Below, in pieces: positions 13,201-22,964 of a stretch of 64,000 nt of DNA (position 1 is its first letter; the number at the start of each line of letters is the position of its first letter). Below the pieces are notes generated by a model, which saw only the letters and a program-made list of their open reading frames with translations, ran no database searches and was not told the origin of the DNA. The stretch is from Haliclystus octoradiatus (lineage: Eukaryota > Cnidaria > Staurozoa > Stauromedusae > Haliclystidae): NCBI GenBank assembly GCA_916610825.1, contig OU744450.1, positions 7,088,030 through 7,152,029 on the forward strand. Direction: 5' to 3'. The translations under genes and the position numbers were made by a program.

Positions 13201-16200
13201 ACTGGGTTCACCCCTGCAAAGAACAGTACAGGAGTTCATGAACAGTTTATGAACAGTTCATGAATGTTAAATGATCCCACTTTCCATGAACTGTTCATGA
13301 ATTGTTCATGAGCATCACGGACTGTTCATGAGCATCAGGGACTGTTCATGAACGCTTTAATGAACTCCTGAACTGTTTTTAGCAGGGGCAATTCGGGATT
13401 AGTTGCTCAATTACTACTTAGCTGATTAATAATCACTCCATATGACATTTAGTAATTGTACATAATTTTGTGATTCTGATTATTAATGCAACATGTATGA
13501 TAGATGACTGTCATTTTAACAGAGTTTTGTCTCTGTTGTAAAAACACATCAATTTTTGTAAATCTTGAATAGACTTAGTACCTTTTTGTTGTAACTTTAC
13601 GGTAGGTGTGACAAAGGATTAAGTAAAAATAAGTAGTTTCTCTGTAAATAGACATTGGCGTTTTGGGGAGATTATTTCTCTCGTCTAACACTTTGCTGAT
13701 TCTTGACATTCTGATTGAGTTTTTCTAATTGAATAATTTTGTTTGTTCGATATTTAAATATCACTATAAAGGTTGACTTTGCTGCACCAGTCGGATATGT
13801 TGAACCTAACATGCAAAGGAAAAAGGAAGATGAAACTGCACAGGTGTGTTAACTTTGATAAATTACCTTTGCGAAGAACAGTTCATGAACGTTAAATGGC
13901 TACAAATTTGTATGAACTCTATTGAACTGCTCATGAGCAGTCCATGAGGGTTCATGAATATTTTAGTAACAGTTCATGGAAATCGGGGCCATTTGACGTT
14001 CATGAACTTTTCGCAGTGGTATTTTTCTGTATTACAATTTAAGTAATTCAATCCTGTAAAATAGTTCATGAACAACTTCATCATTTAGTTCATAAAGTTT
14101 TTATCATTTTACTAGAAACCGGGTAGCTATTTTCACCAATGTGATTGGTTAGTTGCTAATGTGTTTGGAGCGTGTGCGAGTTTATTGACCAGATGTCCCT
14201 CCTGATGCCAACCTATATTGCTTCTGCTAGGGCTTGAATCCAAAACCTTGCGGGCTGCGGTAATACACTCTAACGATTGAACTAAGACATCAAATCCTGC
14301 AGGTTGAAGTTCATGATCACATGATTAATGAAAACTGTTCATGAAATATCCCCTTTTAGTAGTAGTATAGACAGTCACATTATAGGAATGTGCCGTCCCT
14401 CTTACGCCTTACATATTTGCTACACAAAGAACGCCACAAGACACGGTCAGACATAGCTGACAAAGAAACTTTTAAATAACACAATTCACGATACAAAACA
14501 TTATGAAAAGATACTACTCTCCCATAGCCCCGTCGATGCATCTCCTTCGGGTTTCCAATGAAGGATGTCATGCAGCGGTTGAGGGGCATAAGTCTTTGAT
14601 CTTTTGATGTGACCTAAACAAGACATCTGACGTTGGTGAGCAATAGCAGAGGCAGAAGGAGAAAGTTTTCTAAGTTTAGCAGTAGACAGTAAGTTGGACC
14701 AATGTACTCCCTTACAATGTACAATGTATATGTACAATGTATGTACAATGTACAATGTACAATGAATTCCCTTTTGGAAGGATATATTACATACCATATT
14801 CTATCGTAAATGAATTGGCTCTCTGATGAAGGCCAGAATGTTATGAACTCACATGATTTGTTTTCATTACTCTAGGCAGCTGCAGAAGAAACTCCCGTGG
14901 AAGAAACTGTTCCTGTGAGTATGCTTCCATGTTTAACAATTGCTATGTTTTTTAATGTACACTATACAGCGTAACCTCATTGATATCAATGCCTTTGTGC
15001 AGCCAAAAATATTCTGATAGTAAGCAGATTGTGATATTAACCAAAGTGAAATACTGTATTGGTGCACATATAAGTCAACAGCGTGTATAAGTCAACCCCC
15101 TATTATTTAGCTGAGAATCAAAACAAGTGAAATACATTTGGAAGATTGAAATATTTTTTGGTTCCTTGTAAAAGTCAATATCAGTTTTTTAATCAATTTT
15201 AAAGTGTTAAAACCTCGACTTATATGTGCTTGAGTTTGCGGTAGTTAAAATTGTCACTGTCGTCGCTTGATTGCTTATAAATAGTAAATATTATTAGAAT
15301 AATAGTAACCAACTTTGTTCGATAATTTTAAGGCATGCGTCTCACAAAAATAAACATGGTGACGTCACAGAAATAAAATGCATTAATAGATATTCAATTT
15401 TGCTAGTGTTTAAACTAAATCCAAATGCTTGGAACAGCTTAAAGTTCAAATATCGCAATATCACTCATTTTTCTGAAACAGTTTCTATCAGACTCAACTA
15501 TTTCACTCAAGATGCGTGGATTGCATATTACTACATTTAGTCTATAAATTGTAGATTTTAGCAATTCAATCGAAACTATTTTGAACATAACCCCTGTGAG
15601 TTCATGAAGTTGAAATTGCCTAAAAAATTAATTAATGAAGTGTTCATGAACCGGTTCATGAACTGTTCATGACCTATATGTAAAAGCTCATTAATTGTTC
15701 ACAAACCTACAAAATTTTGTTCATGAATTGTTCATGAACTATATGTAAATGTTCATGAATTGTGTGTGACTTATCATGAATTGTTCACAAACCTACAAGA
15801 AAGTGTTCATGAACTGTTCATGAACTGTTCATGAATTCATAGAATTTTTTCACAAGGGATGTTACATTTGAATAGCGCTTAAGATGTGATTTTAAAATGA
15901 TAATTCAATATGCAGTACCTCACTCACACAGATTTAGAACTCAACAAAAGTACTGATAATTGGGACAATAGATGAAATGTATTTAATGTATTTAAATGCT
16001 CTCAAAACCATGGAGTATTATCATTCATTTAAGGGGGTCAAATCGACTGATGTTCCCTACTAACATTTGACGTTGATGAACTATCTTTTATGAATGTATT
16101 ATTTATTTTTCCATTTTTTTTATTTATTTATCAGGTCTTTCCTGGCAAAGGGCAGCGTTTAGTCGGTAGAAAGAAAAAATTAAAAGAATCAGCTAAAGAC

Positions 16201-17719
16201 ATGCCTCAAAGAATTGTTGCTATTCAAAGGTAAAACTGTATGATTAATCATATTATTTGGAACTCATGTCATCAAGCTTCAGAACAGAAACATCCCCTGC
16301 GAAAGACAGTTCTTGGACAGTTCATGAAAATTTAAGGCCATTTAACGTTCATAACTGTTCTCATGAACTCCTGAACTGCTCTTGATCTCCTGGACTGTTT
16401 TCCGCAGGGGATTACAGAGCTTTCCATGGCATTTCTTCTAAGCGTTTTGACAATCAAATTTTGAAAGAATTTTCATCCGACTGCCTTTGCTTACAGAGGG
16501 CTAGCAAGTGACACCATCCTAAGTCTAATTGGTGAGTTAGATCAACTGTGTCCCAGAATGGAGGTTTATTGTGAAAGATCACTGTTATATAAATTGTCAA
16601 TTGCCAACAGTTCAGGGAGTTCATGGAGAGCTGAGAATGTTTACGAACAGTTCAGGAGGCTCGCAGACAGCTCGGGATATTTGCGAACAGATCATGAACT
16701 CATCCCTTTTTGCGGGGGTGTACATCTAGTTGCAATGTATAACCATCATCATTTTTATTTTATTTTATTGACTACTTCTATAAGGTATGTTTTGCAAGAA
16801 TAATTTACAAGAATGTAAACTAGTATTTACTTAATCGTGTAATCTGTTTTATTTTAGATATCTCTCTCAAAAAGGCTATTGCATGCATCATATCATATTC
16901 TTTTTGATTTAGGGGTATTCCTGATTTGGACTTTAAAGTTGGAAAAATAACATTCAAGCGTATTCAATCAAAACCTACTCAAACACAACAGGTGAGTTCC
17001 TATACAAAAATAATCTCAGTCATTGACGCATTTTGCTATTGACATTTCATAATTCAGATAATCAAGTACGGTATATTCAAATTTCGAAAATTTCTTAACA
17101 ATGTTTATCCTAGAATTTCCAAACAATGGAATCGACCAATAGGATGTGAGTAAATTAGAATCATATCGAATATATGGGTCTTGATTATCACCTGAATAGT
17201 CTTGAAATATATAAAATTAGTGGAACTGTTGAAGAAAACAATTACTCATCGAATATTAGGCCTACCATGAATGCTTCAGAACAGTTTTTGAACATTTCAA
17301 GGAGTATTGACGAGGTTGTCGACTTTTTAACAGAGGTGGAATCATTTAGCATTCATGAACTTTATGAATCGCTTTTCGCGTGGGTAATCTAATCACACAT
17401 TACTTCAATTGTGATCATGTTTAAAACCTGTATCATAGAGTCTCATCTTCCCAGTACCGGGCGGATAAAGAAATATCAACTTGCGATTATTCAATATATG
17501 CGCAATGGCTTGGAATACTTTTATAGTATTTTTCAAAATTACGTCATTATTTTTGGAGTGCGTCTCCATCAGCATTCCATGTACCCTGTATCCGCCCCTG
17601 TTCCAATAAAAGTACAGTAAATATCATTTCAATTATCTTTCTACTTTCAGAAAATCGACGAGAACCCTTTTTCTGCATTTGAAGGAGAAGGCAATGCACT
17701 GCGTAAAAAGAAATTTTAG
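165..17719 (+). CDS. UFD1: UFD1, ubiquitin fusion degradation protein 1 (12 exons)
   Basis: UFD1 pairs with NPL4 as the ubiquitin-binding cofactor of the p97/VCP unfoldase, extracting ubiquitinated proteins in ER-associated and nuclear degradation. Exons I read: 165-167, 7858-7975, 9677-9709, 10491-10612, 11571-11701, 12478-12550, 13068-13136, 13772-13843, 14876-14914, 16135-16229, 16913-16991, 17651-17719. All have AG/GT borders, phases join, and the total is 903 nt (300 aa plus stop; human is about 307). Residues ~15-195 form the UFD1 N-terminal double-psi barrel domain ([66 protein letters not shown]). The NPL4-binding segment [14 protein letters not shown] starts near 253. Two SHP boxes for p97 are FPGKGQRL (222-229) and FEGEGNAL (288-295). 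Exon 1 codes only the start Met. The most probable poly(A) signal is ATTAAA at 17797. Identity is firm; the exon 1 assignment is slightly less so. Confidence 0.95.
1641..1770. repeat. Two diverged tandem copies of a ~67-bp unit in UFD1 intron 1
   Basis: GTGACACAGTAA is followed by TCTTC..CCAACGA, then ATAACAAA and a GCTATT/GGCTATT block. The whole block occurs twice in succession, starting near 1642 and 1708. No function is apparent. The rest of 168-2900 holds no gene I can recognise. Confidence 0.55.
3580..3705 (-). mobile_element. Truncated pogo/Tc1-like MITE copy
   Basis: Starts CAGTGAAACCTGTATATAAC next to TA. It matches, in reverse orientation, about 125 bp of the complete 177-bp MITE at 20188-20364, including the CTATAGACAGGTGGCC block. 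The other terminus is missing. It lies inside the decayed LTR pol. Confidence 0.75.
4238..4276. repeat. (GAT)n microsatellite
   Basis: About 13 uninterrupted GAT triplets inside the hAT-like element. Confidence 0.95.
4357..4715 (+). mobile_element. tRNA-derived SINE, copy A
   Basis: The head is tRNA-like: a box A match TAGCTCAGTTGG (4365-4376), box B GGTTCAAATCC (4420-4430), and short ends GTTGA/TCAAC able to pair like an acceptor stem. The body continues to about 4715 with a local inverted repeat (ACTCCTCTAGAAATAGAGGAGT). The same body recurs in copies B (33690-34010 plus 26500-26561) and C (36692-36950), so this is a dispersed family and not a tRNA gene. Confidence 0.8.
5350..5619 (+). other. 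Unrecognised 89-codon ORF inside the hAT-like element
   Basis: An open ATG-to-stop frame rich in Lys and Arg near its centre. I recognise no domain and see no splice context. It may be chance or the relic of a transposase exon. I would not call it a gene without expression evidence. Confidence 0.15.
6680..6990 (-). pseudogene. LINE ORF2 C-terminal fragment, copy 1
   Basis: On the - strand this reads a degenerate version of the C-terminal tail common in non-LTR retrotransposon ORF2 proteins. It shares long blocks ([21 protein letters not shown]) with a second copy at 14385-14715. Both are truncated and sit in UFD1 introns in the same orientation. Confidence 0.5.
8036..8190. repeat. TTCATGAA hairpin repeat, degenerate copy
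   Basis: Several GTTCATGAAC-like palindromes are packed in about 150 bp of UFD1 intron 2, next to a CTGCTGCG end. It belongs to the family best seen at 13211-13388 and 19264-19501, but its termini are degraded. Confidence 0.6.
8731..8921. mobile_element. Foldback element (long palindrome), full copy
   Basis: The left half (AAGGGTTACCACATGCTTGC, TTTGTATTCATATTTACTAA, GGGAGACAC) is repeated inverted in the right half (GTGTCTCCC, TTAGTAAATATGAATACAAA, ATGTGGTAACCCTTT). A second inner palindrome lies around CGGAGCTCG. The right half alone recurs at 9976-10102. It would fold into a hairpin of roughly 90 bp. No coding capacity is convincing. Confidence 0.75.
9976..10102. mobile_element. Half copy of the foldback element
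   Basis: Matches the centre and right arm of 8731-8921, ending in the same TATGTGGTAACCCTTTA terminus. The left arm is missing. Confidence 0.75.
10911..11220 (-). pseudogene. CR1/L2-type LINE ORF2 C-terminal end
   Basis: The - strand frame is open for about 100 codons and ends at a stop. It carries the standard end of CR1/L2-like reverse transcriptase proteins: an [13 protein letters not shown] block, [26 protein letters not shown], then FKSRLD. It is truncated at its 5' side, as expected of LINE insertions, and lies antisense in UFD1 intron 4. Confidence 0.75.
12655..12745. repeat. Inverted repeat with ACATGAGAATT arms
   Basis: GTCAAACATGAGAATTTTTC is followed about 45 bp later by the inverted form AATTCTCGTGTCTGA. 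Arms of the same sequence occur around 23604-23768 with a different, longer centre, so this looks like a dispersed palindromic family. Confidence 0.55.
13211..13388. mobile_element. TTCATGAA hairpin element with CCCCTGC termini
   Basis: Begins CCCCTGCAAAGAACAGTACA and ends with the inverted form TGAACTGTTTTTAGCAGGGG. The interior is a run of GTTCATGAAC-type palindromes. It sits in UFD1 intron 7. The arms could pair over about 40 bp. Confidence 0.75.
13866..14019. mobile_element. TTCATGAA hairpin element copy
   Basis: Starts CCTTTGCGAAGAACAGTTCA and closes GTTCATGAACTTTTCGCAG, with ATGGC..GGCCAT arms inside. UFD1 intron 8. Confidence 0.65.
14215..14303 (-). mobile_element. tRNA-like SINE head
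   Basis: The - strand shows a box-A-like TTAGTTCAATCGTTAGAGTG and a box-B-like GGATTCAAGCC (14231-14241) at tRNA spacing. It looks like a decayed tRNA-derived SINE of a different family from copies A-C. Confidence 0.4.
14385..14715 (-). pseudogene. LINE ORF2 C-terminal fragment, copy 2
   Basis: Clearly related to the 6680-6990 copy on the - strand. It includes [19 protein letters not shown], which resembles the FGH-x-RM region near the end of LINE ORF2, then STGLW and [10 protein letters not shown]. Frameshifts divide it. Confidence 0.5.
14716..14765. repeat. TACAATG-type microsatellite
   Basis: Repeats of ACAATGTAC with slippage variants, adjoining the LINE fragment. Confidence 0.8.
15591..15859. 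mobile_element. TTCATGAA hairpin element, second subfamily
   Basis: Starts CCCCTGTGAGTTCATGAAGT and ends near TTTTTTCACAAGGG, with many GTTCATGAACTGTTCATGAA units between. The GTGAAATTGCC-type arm is shared with 20704-20892, marking a subfamily distinct from the CCCCTGCGAAAAACAG one. UFD1 intron 9. Confidence 0.7.
16294..16410. mobile_element. TTCATGAA hairpin element, short copy (117 bp)
   Basis: Clean termini: CCCCTGCGAAAGACAGTTCT at left and, inverted, CTGGACTGTTTTCCGCAGGGG-type at right, with AAGGCCATTTAACGTTCAT inside. UFD1 intron 10. Confidence 0.7.
16606..16718. mobile_element. TTCATGAA hairpin element, degenerate copy
   Basis: ACAGTTCAGGGAGTTCATGG at the start and CATCCCTTTTTGCGGGGG at the end, with diverged palindromes between. 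An 81-codon ORF over it is not credible as a gene. Confidence 0.5.
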
Positions 17720-18884
17720 AAATGCAATCTCAATTTTGTTTGACATGAATAGCTGTAATTATGGTAGGAAAATTCCATAGAATATTATTGTATTTAATTA
17801 AAGGAAAACAATTATTATGTGCTTTTGTGAATTATTATTTTAAGGGCATACTTATCTTGATGAAAGAAAAATGAATATAAATTTTCAACTTGGTTGATGC
17901 TTTATATATATTCCTCCTTGCTGAAAGTCAATTTAGTTTGACTAGCAACATCCACCAACTAACTGTATAGCACATTAACAATTATCGAACGAGATTGAGC
18001 GTGACACTGAGAAGTATTAGGCCAAGATGGATAACCTCCGTTAAGGCCTGATAAATGCTCAGTGTCATGCGAAATCGAGTTTGATAATTGTTTTATCAAT
18101 AATCCATACCTTGATAATCCAATTGTTTAAACATTCAATTGCTCACAATTCAGGGACTTTAACATTATCGATTTGGCCAGATGAAGAAACTGTTGGTATT
18201 TCGTTGTCCTTTTTGTATTTTCACACCTTTTTGTCTAATAAAGTTGATAGGTCTGCTTTTTGTTGTTGTTGAAAAACATTTTTTTATCACATCAGTCTTG
18301 AAACCTAGGAGATGATATACTAAAATACTGAAATTAATAGTATCATCCATCAATCAATGTCTTCAGCCCACATACCATCCACACTAGAGCCAGCAGGATT
18401 GTCAAGAGAAGACGGGAAGTGCTATGGTCGTATGATTAATTCTAAGACCCAAACGTTACGAAAATCACTACGCTATAAAAGTTCTGAGACATTATAAAAG
18501 ACATTATTCTCTTTGATAATTTTTCTTGTGAATTTCAAATATTTGAAAGTATTTTGAACACAAAATGGACAACAACAAAATTTATAAGTTACCATGACAA
18601 CTACAAAATCTAGTTATCAATAACAATCATTATATAAACACTAAATTGCAACAAGAACTTAAATTAATCACTTTATAAGTGTGTCAATACGTTACTTAGT
18701 AGTTAATATAAATATATTAATTTTGTGAACAGATAGCAATATTGATTAGTTAAATATAGAAAAATGCATGTGCTCTTAAATATAAACATATTATCACGCA
18801 TTGATGATTTCCAAAAAATGTACAAGTATACTATGTCATTTATGACCAAAAAAATGTATTTGCATATTTAAATATGTACTCTAT

Positions 18885-18890
18885 TTTATT
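18885..18890 (-). terminator. Probable poly(A) signal of the DGCR2-like gene
   Basis: TTTATT on the + strand is AATAAA on the - strand, about 75 bp downstream of the DGCR2-like stop codon. The two stop codons, UFD1 at 17719 and this gene at 18962, face each other 1.2 kb apart. Confidence 0.5.
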
Positions 18891-18961
18891 TATATAAGGT
18901 GCAGCCTGTGCCCTTGATGTAATTGAGTTCAACTCAAAATGATAGAAGTTCTATACTGTAA

Positions 18962-21441
18962 TTAAACCACAGCTGTACCGGTATCTTGTGGTGTATAAGG
19001 AGGCGGTGGTTCACTGTTAGAAGTTGCTTCTGGGTGATGTTTTTCAGTTGAGTAAGGAGGTGGTATAGATATTATAGAAGGTTGACATAATGACGTATCT
19101 GTCATTATACATGACGGATTACCAGTCGCTAGAGAGTAATCTGTTGAAATAATGAACAATATCCATTAATCACCATGCAATAAATCTGATCATTATCATC
19201 CGCACATAATTACAGTTCAATCCTGAGATATGGAAAGGCGCACAATATAAAGATAGTTCACAGCCCCTGCGAAAAACAGTTCAGGAGTTCATGAACAGTT
19301 CATGAATGTTAAATGGCCCTAAATTTTCATGAACTGTTCATGAACTGTTTATGAACTTTCCGTGAAGGTTCATGAACAGTTTATGAACTTTCCGTGAAGG
19401 TTCATGAACTGTTTATGAACAGTTCATGAACATTTCAAGAAAATTGAGGCCATTTAATGTTCATGAACTGTTCATGAATTCCTGAACTGTTTACCGCAGG
19501 GAAGGAGGTAAGCGCAGTTAATCATAACTAACATATTGACACTGACGCTTTGGCCAAAAGTAGCACATTTCTAAATTATAAAATGAAATGCCAGAATTAA
19601 GCTTTATAGCCAAAATATATTTTACTGCATAGATTTTTCTCAAAATAATTCATGATGAACTGTTCATAGACATTTCATTCTATTGTACTGTTAGGAAGTC
19701 TGATCTTGCATATAATTATTTGTGCATTTGAATACACCCAATCCGAACCTGTAGCTCTTGATGAATGTCGACGTTCTAGCTCAACTCTCACATGTTTCTT
19801 CTGTTGTTTACTTCGCTTCCATAATAGCAATATAACAATAATGACAGCTAACAGAACTAGCCCCAATGCCATAACGATGCCTAATTGGCCTCCACTTGAC
19901 ATTCCAAGTCCTTCAACAAATATTAGTAACAAATAATTATTATAGTTATTAGACACTGCAGTGCTACACATTCAAGTGTTACCAGATCACAATGGGCCTG
20001 TAATAAATCAAAGTATAGAACAACCAATGCTACATGTATGTCTAATATGACATATCTACAATCTGTTTAGTAGTATATTAAAGTACAGTTCCATAGAAAA
20101 AATCAACCAATCATATGGACACTTTGACTATCAGATAGTCTTCGGAAATAGTCCATAAGTACTCAACATGATATTCTGAACTAAATACAGTCAAACCTGT
20201 TATAATGATCACCTCTATACAGCGGCCACCTGTCTATAGTGGTCACTCTTGCAATGTCTAAATTGGAATTTTCCATTGAATCAAACCTGTCTATAAAGGC
20301 CACCTGTCTATAATGGTCAATTTATCTACCTCTCGTAGGTGGCTGTTATATACAGGTTTCACTGTAGAGTGAAAAATAATTTAAAATTTCTAGCAGAAGT
20401 AGTTTCAAACTCATATTCTTCTGTGCCTGGACACTAAAAACTGAATCTTGCAGATGTACCCTTTTTTGCAGATAGAAATAGATTTTCTTGAGACATTTAA
20501 ACGAGGAGTAAGTTCAGTGTTACATTAGTTGAGTTGAATCTACTACTCATAAATCATTAAAAAAATCAATTTTCTTTGGAATTTATGCCAACTTTCCAGA
20601 ATCTAAGATTCTGTCGATGATCTTCCAGTTGATTCAACATTCTTTTCTTTGGCTACCTCTTAACAGTCTACATAAATTAGTTACAACGCTAATTTGGCAT
20701 TTTAGTGAAAAAAAGTTCATGAGTTCATGAACGTGAAATTGCCCAAAAATGCATGAAGTGTTCATGAACTTTTAAGCAATTTCACGTTCGTGAACTGTAT
20801 GTGACTGTTAATGAACTGTTCATGAACCTACAAAAAATGTTCATAAACTGTGCATGAACCGTTCATGAACTAATGGATTTTTTTCACTGAGGAAGTTAAG
20901 CGAAGACCATAACGTATGATACCAACTGTTTCAGGACACAGGTATTCTTAGATTGAAAACTTGAAACAATCTCACAAGTACAATACAGTCAAACTCGGTT
21001 AATATCCCCACAATAAACGATTCTTTTTTCTATTCCTCATTCTCATATTCCAACCTTCCTCACTATCCCAACTCATTCAGCGTCCCATTTTTCATCTGTA
21101 CCAGAGGGAGGATAAATAAGCAAGTTTGACTGTATACCTTTGAAGTATTAATATTTCATGTAGATTGTAGAAAATAGCCACAATTTAAGATGAGAACATC
21201 ACAATTATGTTTTTAAAACATCTGTGAAATATACCTCCAGGACACGTATATTCACAGCATTTTCCTTCAACTAGCTTGTAATCGTCACACGTAGGGCGAG
21301 CACATGATGCCGTGATACATGAAACGCTAAAAGTGTCTGCGCATTTGCATTGCTGACAGGCATCTCCGGCAGGTGTAAAATAATCTCCAGATTTGATCAG
21401 TTTACCAACAATATCAACACACGGTGCACCGAAGTGCTGAC
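18962..21441 (-). CDS. DGCR2: DGCR2/IDD-like type I membrane protein, three 3' exons
   Basis: Three phase-compatible exons: 21441-21235, 19910-19689, 19140-18962 (stop TAA at 18962-18964). The first encodes a von Willebrand factor C domain with about ten Cys, opening CVDIVGKLIKSGDYFTPAGD. As I remember human DGCR2, its VWC has the same CVDI..FYFTP-GD pattern just outside the membrane. The second gives one transmembrane helix (QLGIVMALGLVLLAVIIVIL) followed by basic WKRSKQQKK. The last is a cytoplasmic tail with two PPxY motifs (PPPYS, PPPPYTP), sites for WW-domain ligases, ending GTAVV. The inner donor at 19689 (GTACAA) is weak. In DGCR2, LDLa and C-type lectin domains precede VWC; I could not place them, so this is the 3' part only. 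Another VWC membrane protein remains possible. Confidence 0.65.
19264..19501. mobile_element. TTCATGAA hairpin element, long copy
   Basis: Opens CCCCTGCGAAAAACAGTTCA and closes with the inverted CCTGAACTGTTTACCGCAGG. The centre holds at least eight TTCATGAAC motifs, with a GAACTTTCCGTGAAGGTTCA block in two tandem copies. It lies in the last intron of the DGCR2-like gene. This is the best-preserved copy for building a consensus. Confidence 0.75.
20188..20364. mobile_element. Complete pogo/Tc1-type MITE, 177 bp
   Basis: Terminal inverted repeats CAGTCAAACCTGT / ACAGGTTTCACTG are flanked by TA at 20186-20187 and 20365-20366. The interior repeats CACCTGTCTATA blocks. CAGT..AAACCTGTTATA ends with a TA target are typical of pogo/Tigger-derived MITEs. 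Partial relatives lie at 3580-3705 and about 57262-57330. Confidence 0.85.
20704..20892. mobile_element. TTCATGAA hairpin element, second subfamily
   Basis: AGTGAAAAAAAGTTCATGAG at left and TTTTTTTCACTG at right, with TTCATGAACGTGAAATTGCC shared with the 15591-15859 copy. It lies in an intron of the DGCR2-like gene. Confidence 0.65.
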
Positions 21442-21449
21442 CTGGAAAA

Positions 21450-21800
<351 letters not shown>

Positions 21801-21995
21801 AAAATGTATGTTTATCTAATAGCAGATAATATAGGGCTCTATGTCGTCATTTGACAGAGGGGTAAATAATAATAATAATAATAATTGGTCAGGTTTTTCT
21901 CTTCAGGGGCTTTCAGGAGTATTTCTAGAATATCATCATCAAAAGATGAATTTTTGGGTACATTTTGGCATAATAAAAATGACATGGTCACAAAC

Positions 21996-22039
21996 CTTGA
22001 TTTGGCGACATCCAGTGACGACTCTCTGTCATAACATAT
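21996..22039 (-). other. Candidate 44-nt exon of the DGCR2-like gene
   Basis: Bounded by TTTAG and GTTTGT on the - strand and ending in phase 1, as the VWC exon requires. The encoded residues do not look like a lectin end, so this is weak. Confidence 0.2.
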
Positions 22040-22245
22040 CTAAACGTATGTAGAAGAAAAATGAAAATATTATCAATAAATATCTGAGAGGTCTTCAAAG
22101 AGCATATCTTGATAATTTTCTCGGTCAGTTAGTCTTGGTTAGTTGAAAGGACTGGAAAAGATTTTGATTCAGTCAAAAGATATTTTCAGAGCCAGGCGGA
22201 TGCTGCAGAATTTTGATGAGATTTTCATGTCTGGAACACTTAATG

Positions 22246-22964
22246 CAAGCATATAGGCAGTGTGAGCAATAGTCATTAGTCAGGAGACTTTCCGGTTTGC
22301 ATTTCTCAGAATTTTTGTCATACTATAATATAGAAAAATTGTTAATAATAGAAACATTTTGTGATGTTGATATAGTTAGTGGATTGTTCTAAATTGAAAA
22401 TACTACGAATTTATAAAAAATAGGGATGTCAGCAACATCAATTTTATTTTATTTGTCGCCTTCAACTTGTAACTCTTGATAATATGTATAGGATGAATAG
22501 TTTAGCATTGCAGTCGAGTCCAAATTTTTGAAGTTTTGAAAAAAGTTCCATACAGTTGGAAATTGACTTATCATTTGCCCCACATACAAAATCGTTCGAC
22601 TTTTGCATCTGACATCTTTGTTTCTCATAAGATAAACTGTACAAAAAGGTAGTTGTAGACTAGCAACAGTTGGTTTAATATTATTTCTAATCTTGCGGGT
22701 TGTTGTTTCTATAAGATTCCCACTGTATGCAAAATATACCAAGAACAGCATTTTGGAAACAAAACAATAATTGATCTCTTGGCAAATTTGGCAACAATAT
22801 TGATTATCCTTATAGTGTGATGACCTATAAAAATGATAGTAAGACGATTGATCATTCCAAGTGGGAAAATGTGGATCTACTTACATATTATATTCTAACC
22901 GTCTATAAAAATGTATCATCGATGGAGTTGAAGAGTGCTTGAAGTTTGTCAAAACAACATTGGC
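22246..22964 (-). other. Unassigned Cys-rich open segments upstream of the VWC exon
   Basis: On the - strand, a candidate exon 22964-22885 (AG before, perfect GTAAGT after) joins in phase to an acceptor at 22824. From there the frame is open to a stop at 22449, starting with a YCCQICQEINYCF cluster. An overlapping second frame (acceptor near 22637) and an open piece at about 22320-22246 (CSHCLYACIKC) are also Cys-rich. These could be ectodomain exons of the DGCR2-like gene or a separate small gene. I cannot match them to a domain, and the two frames conflict. Confidence 0.3.
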
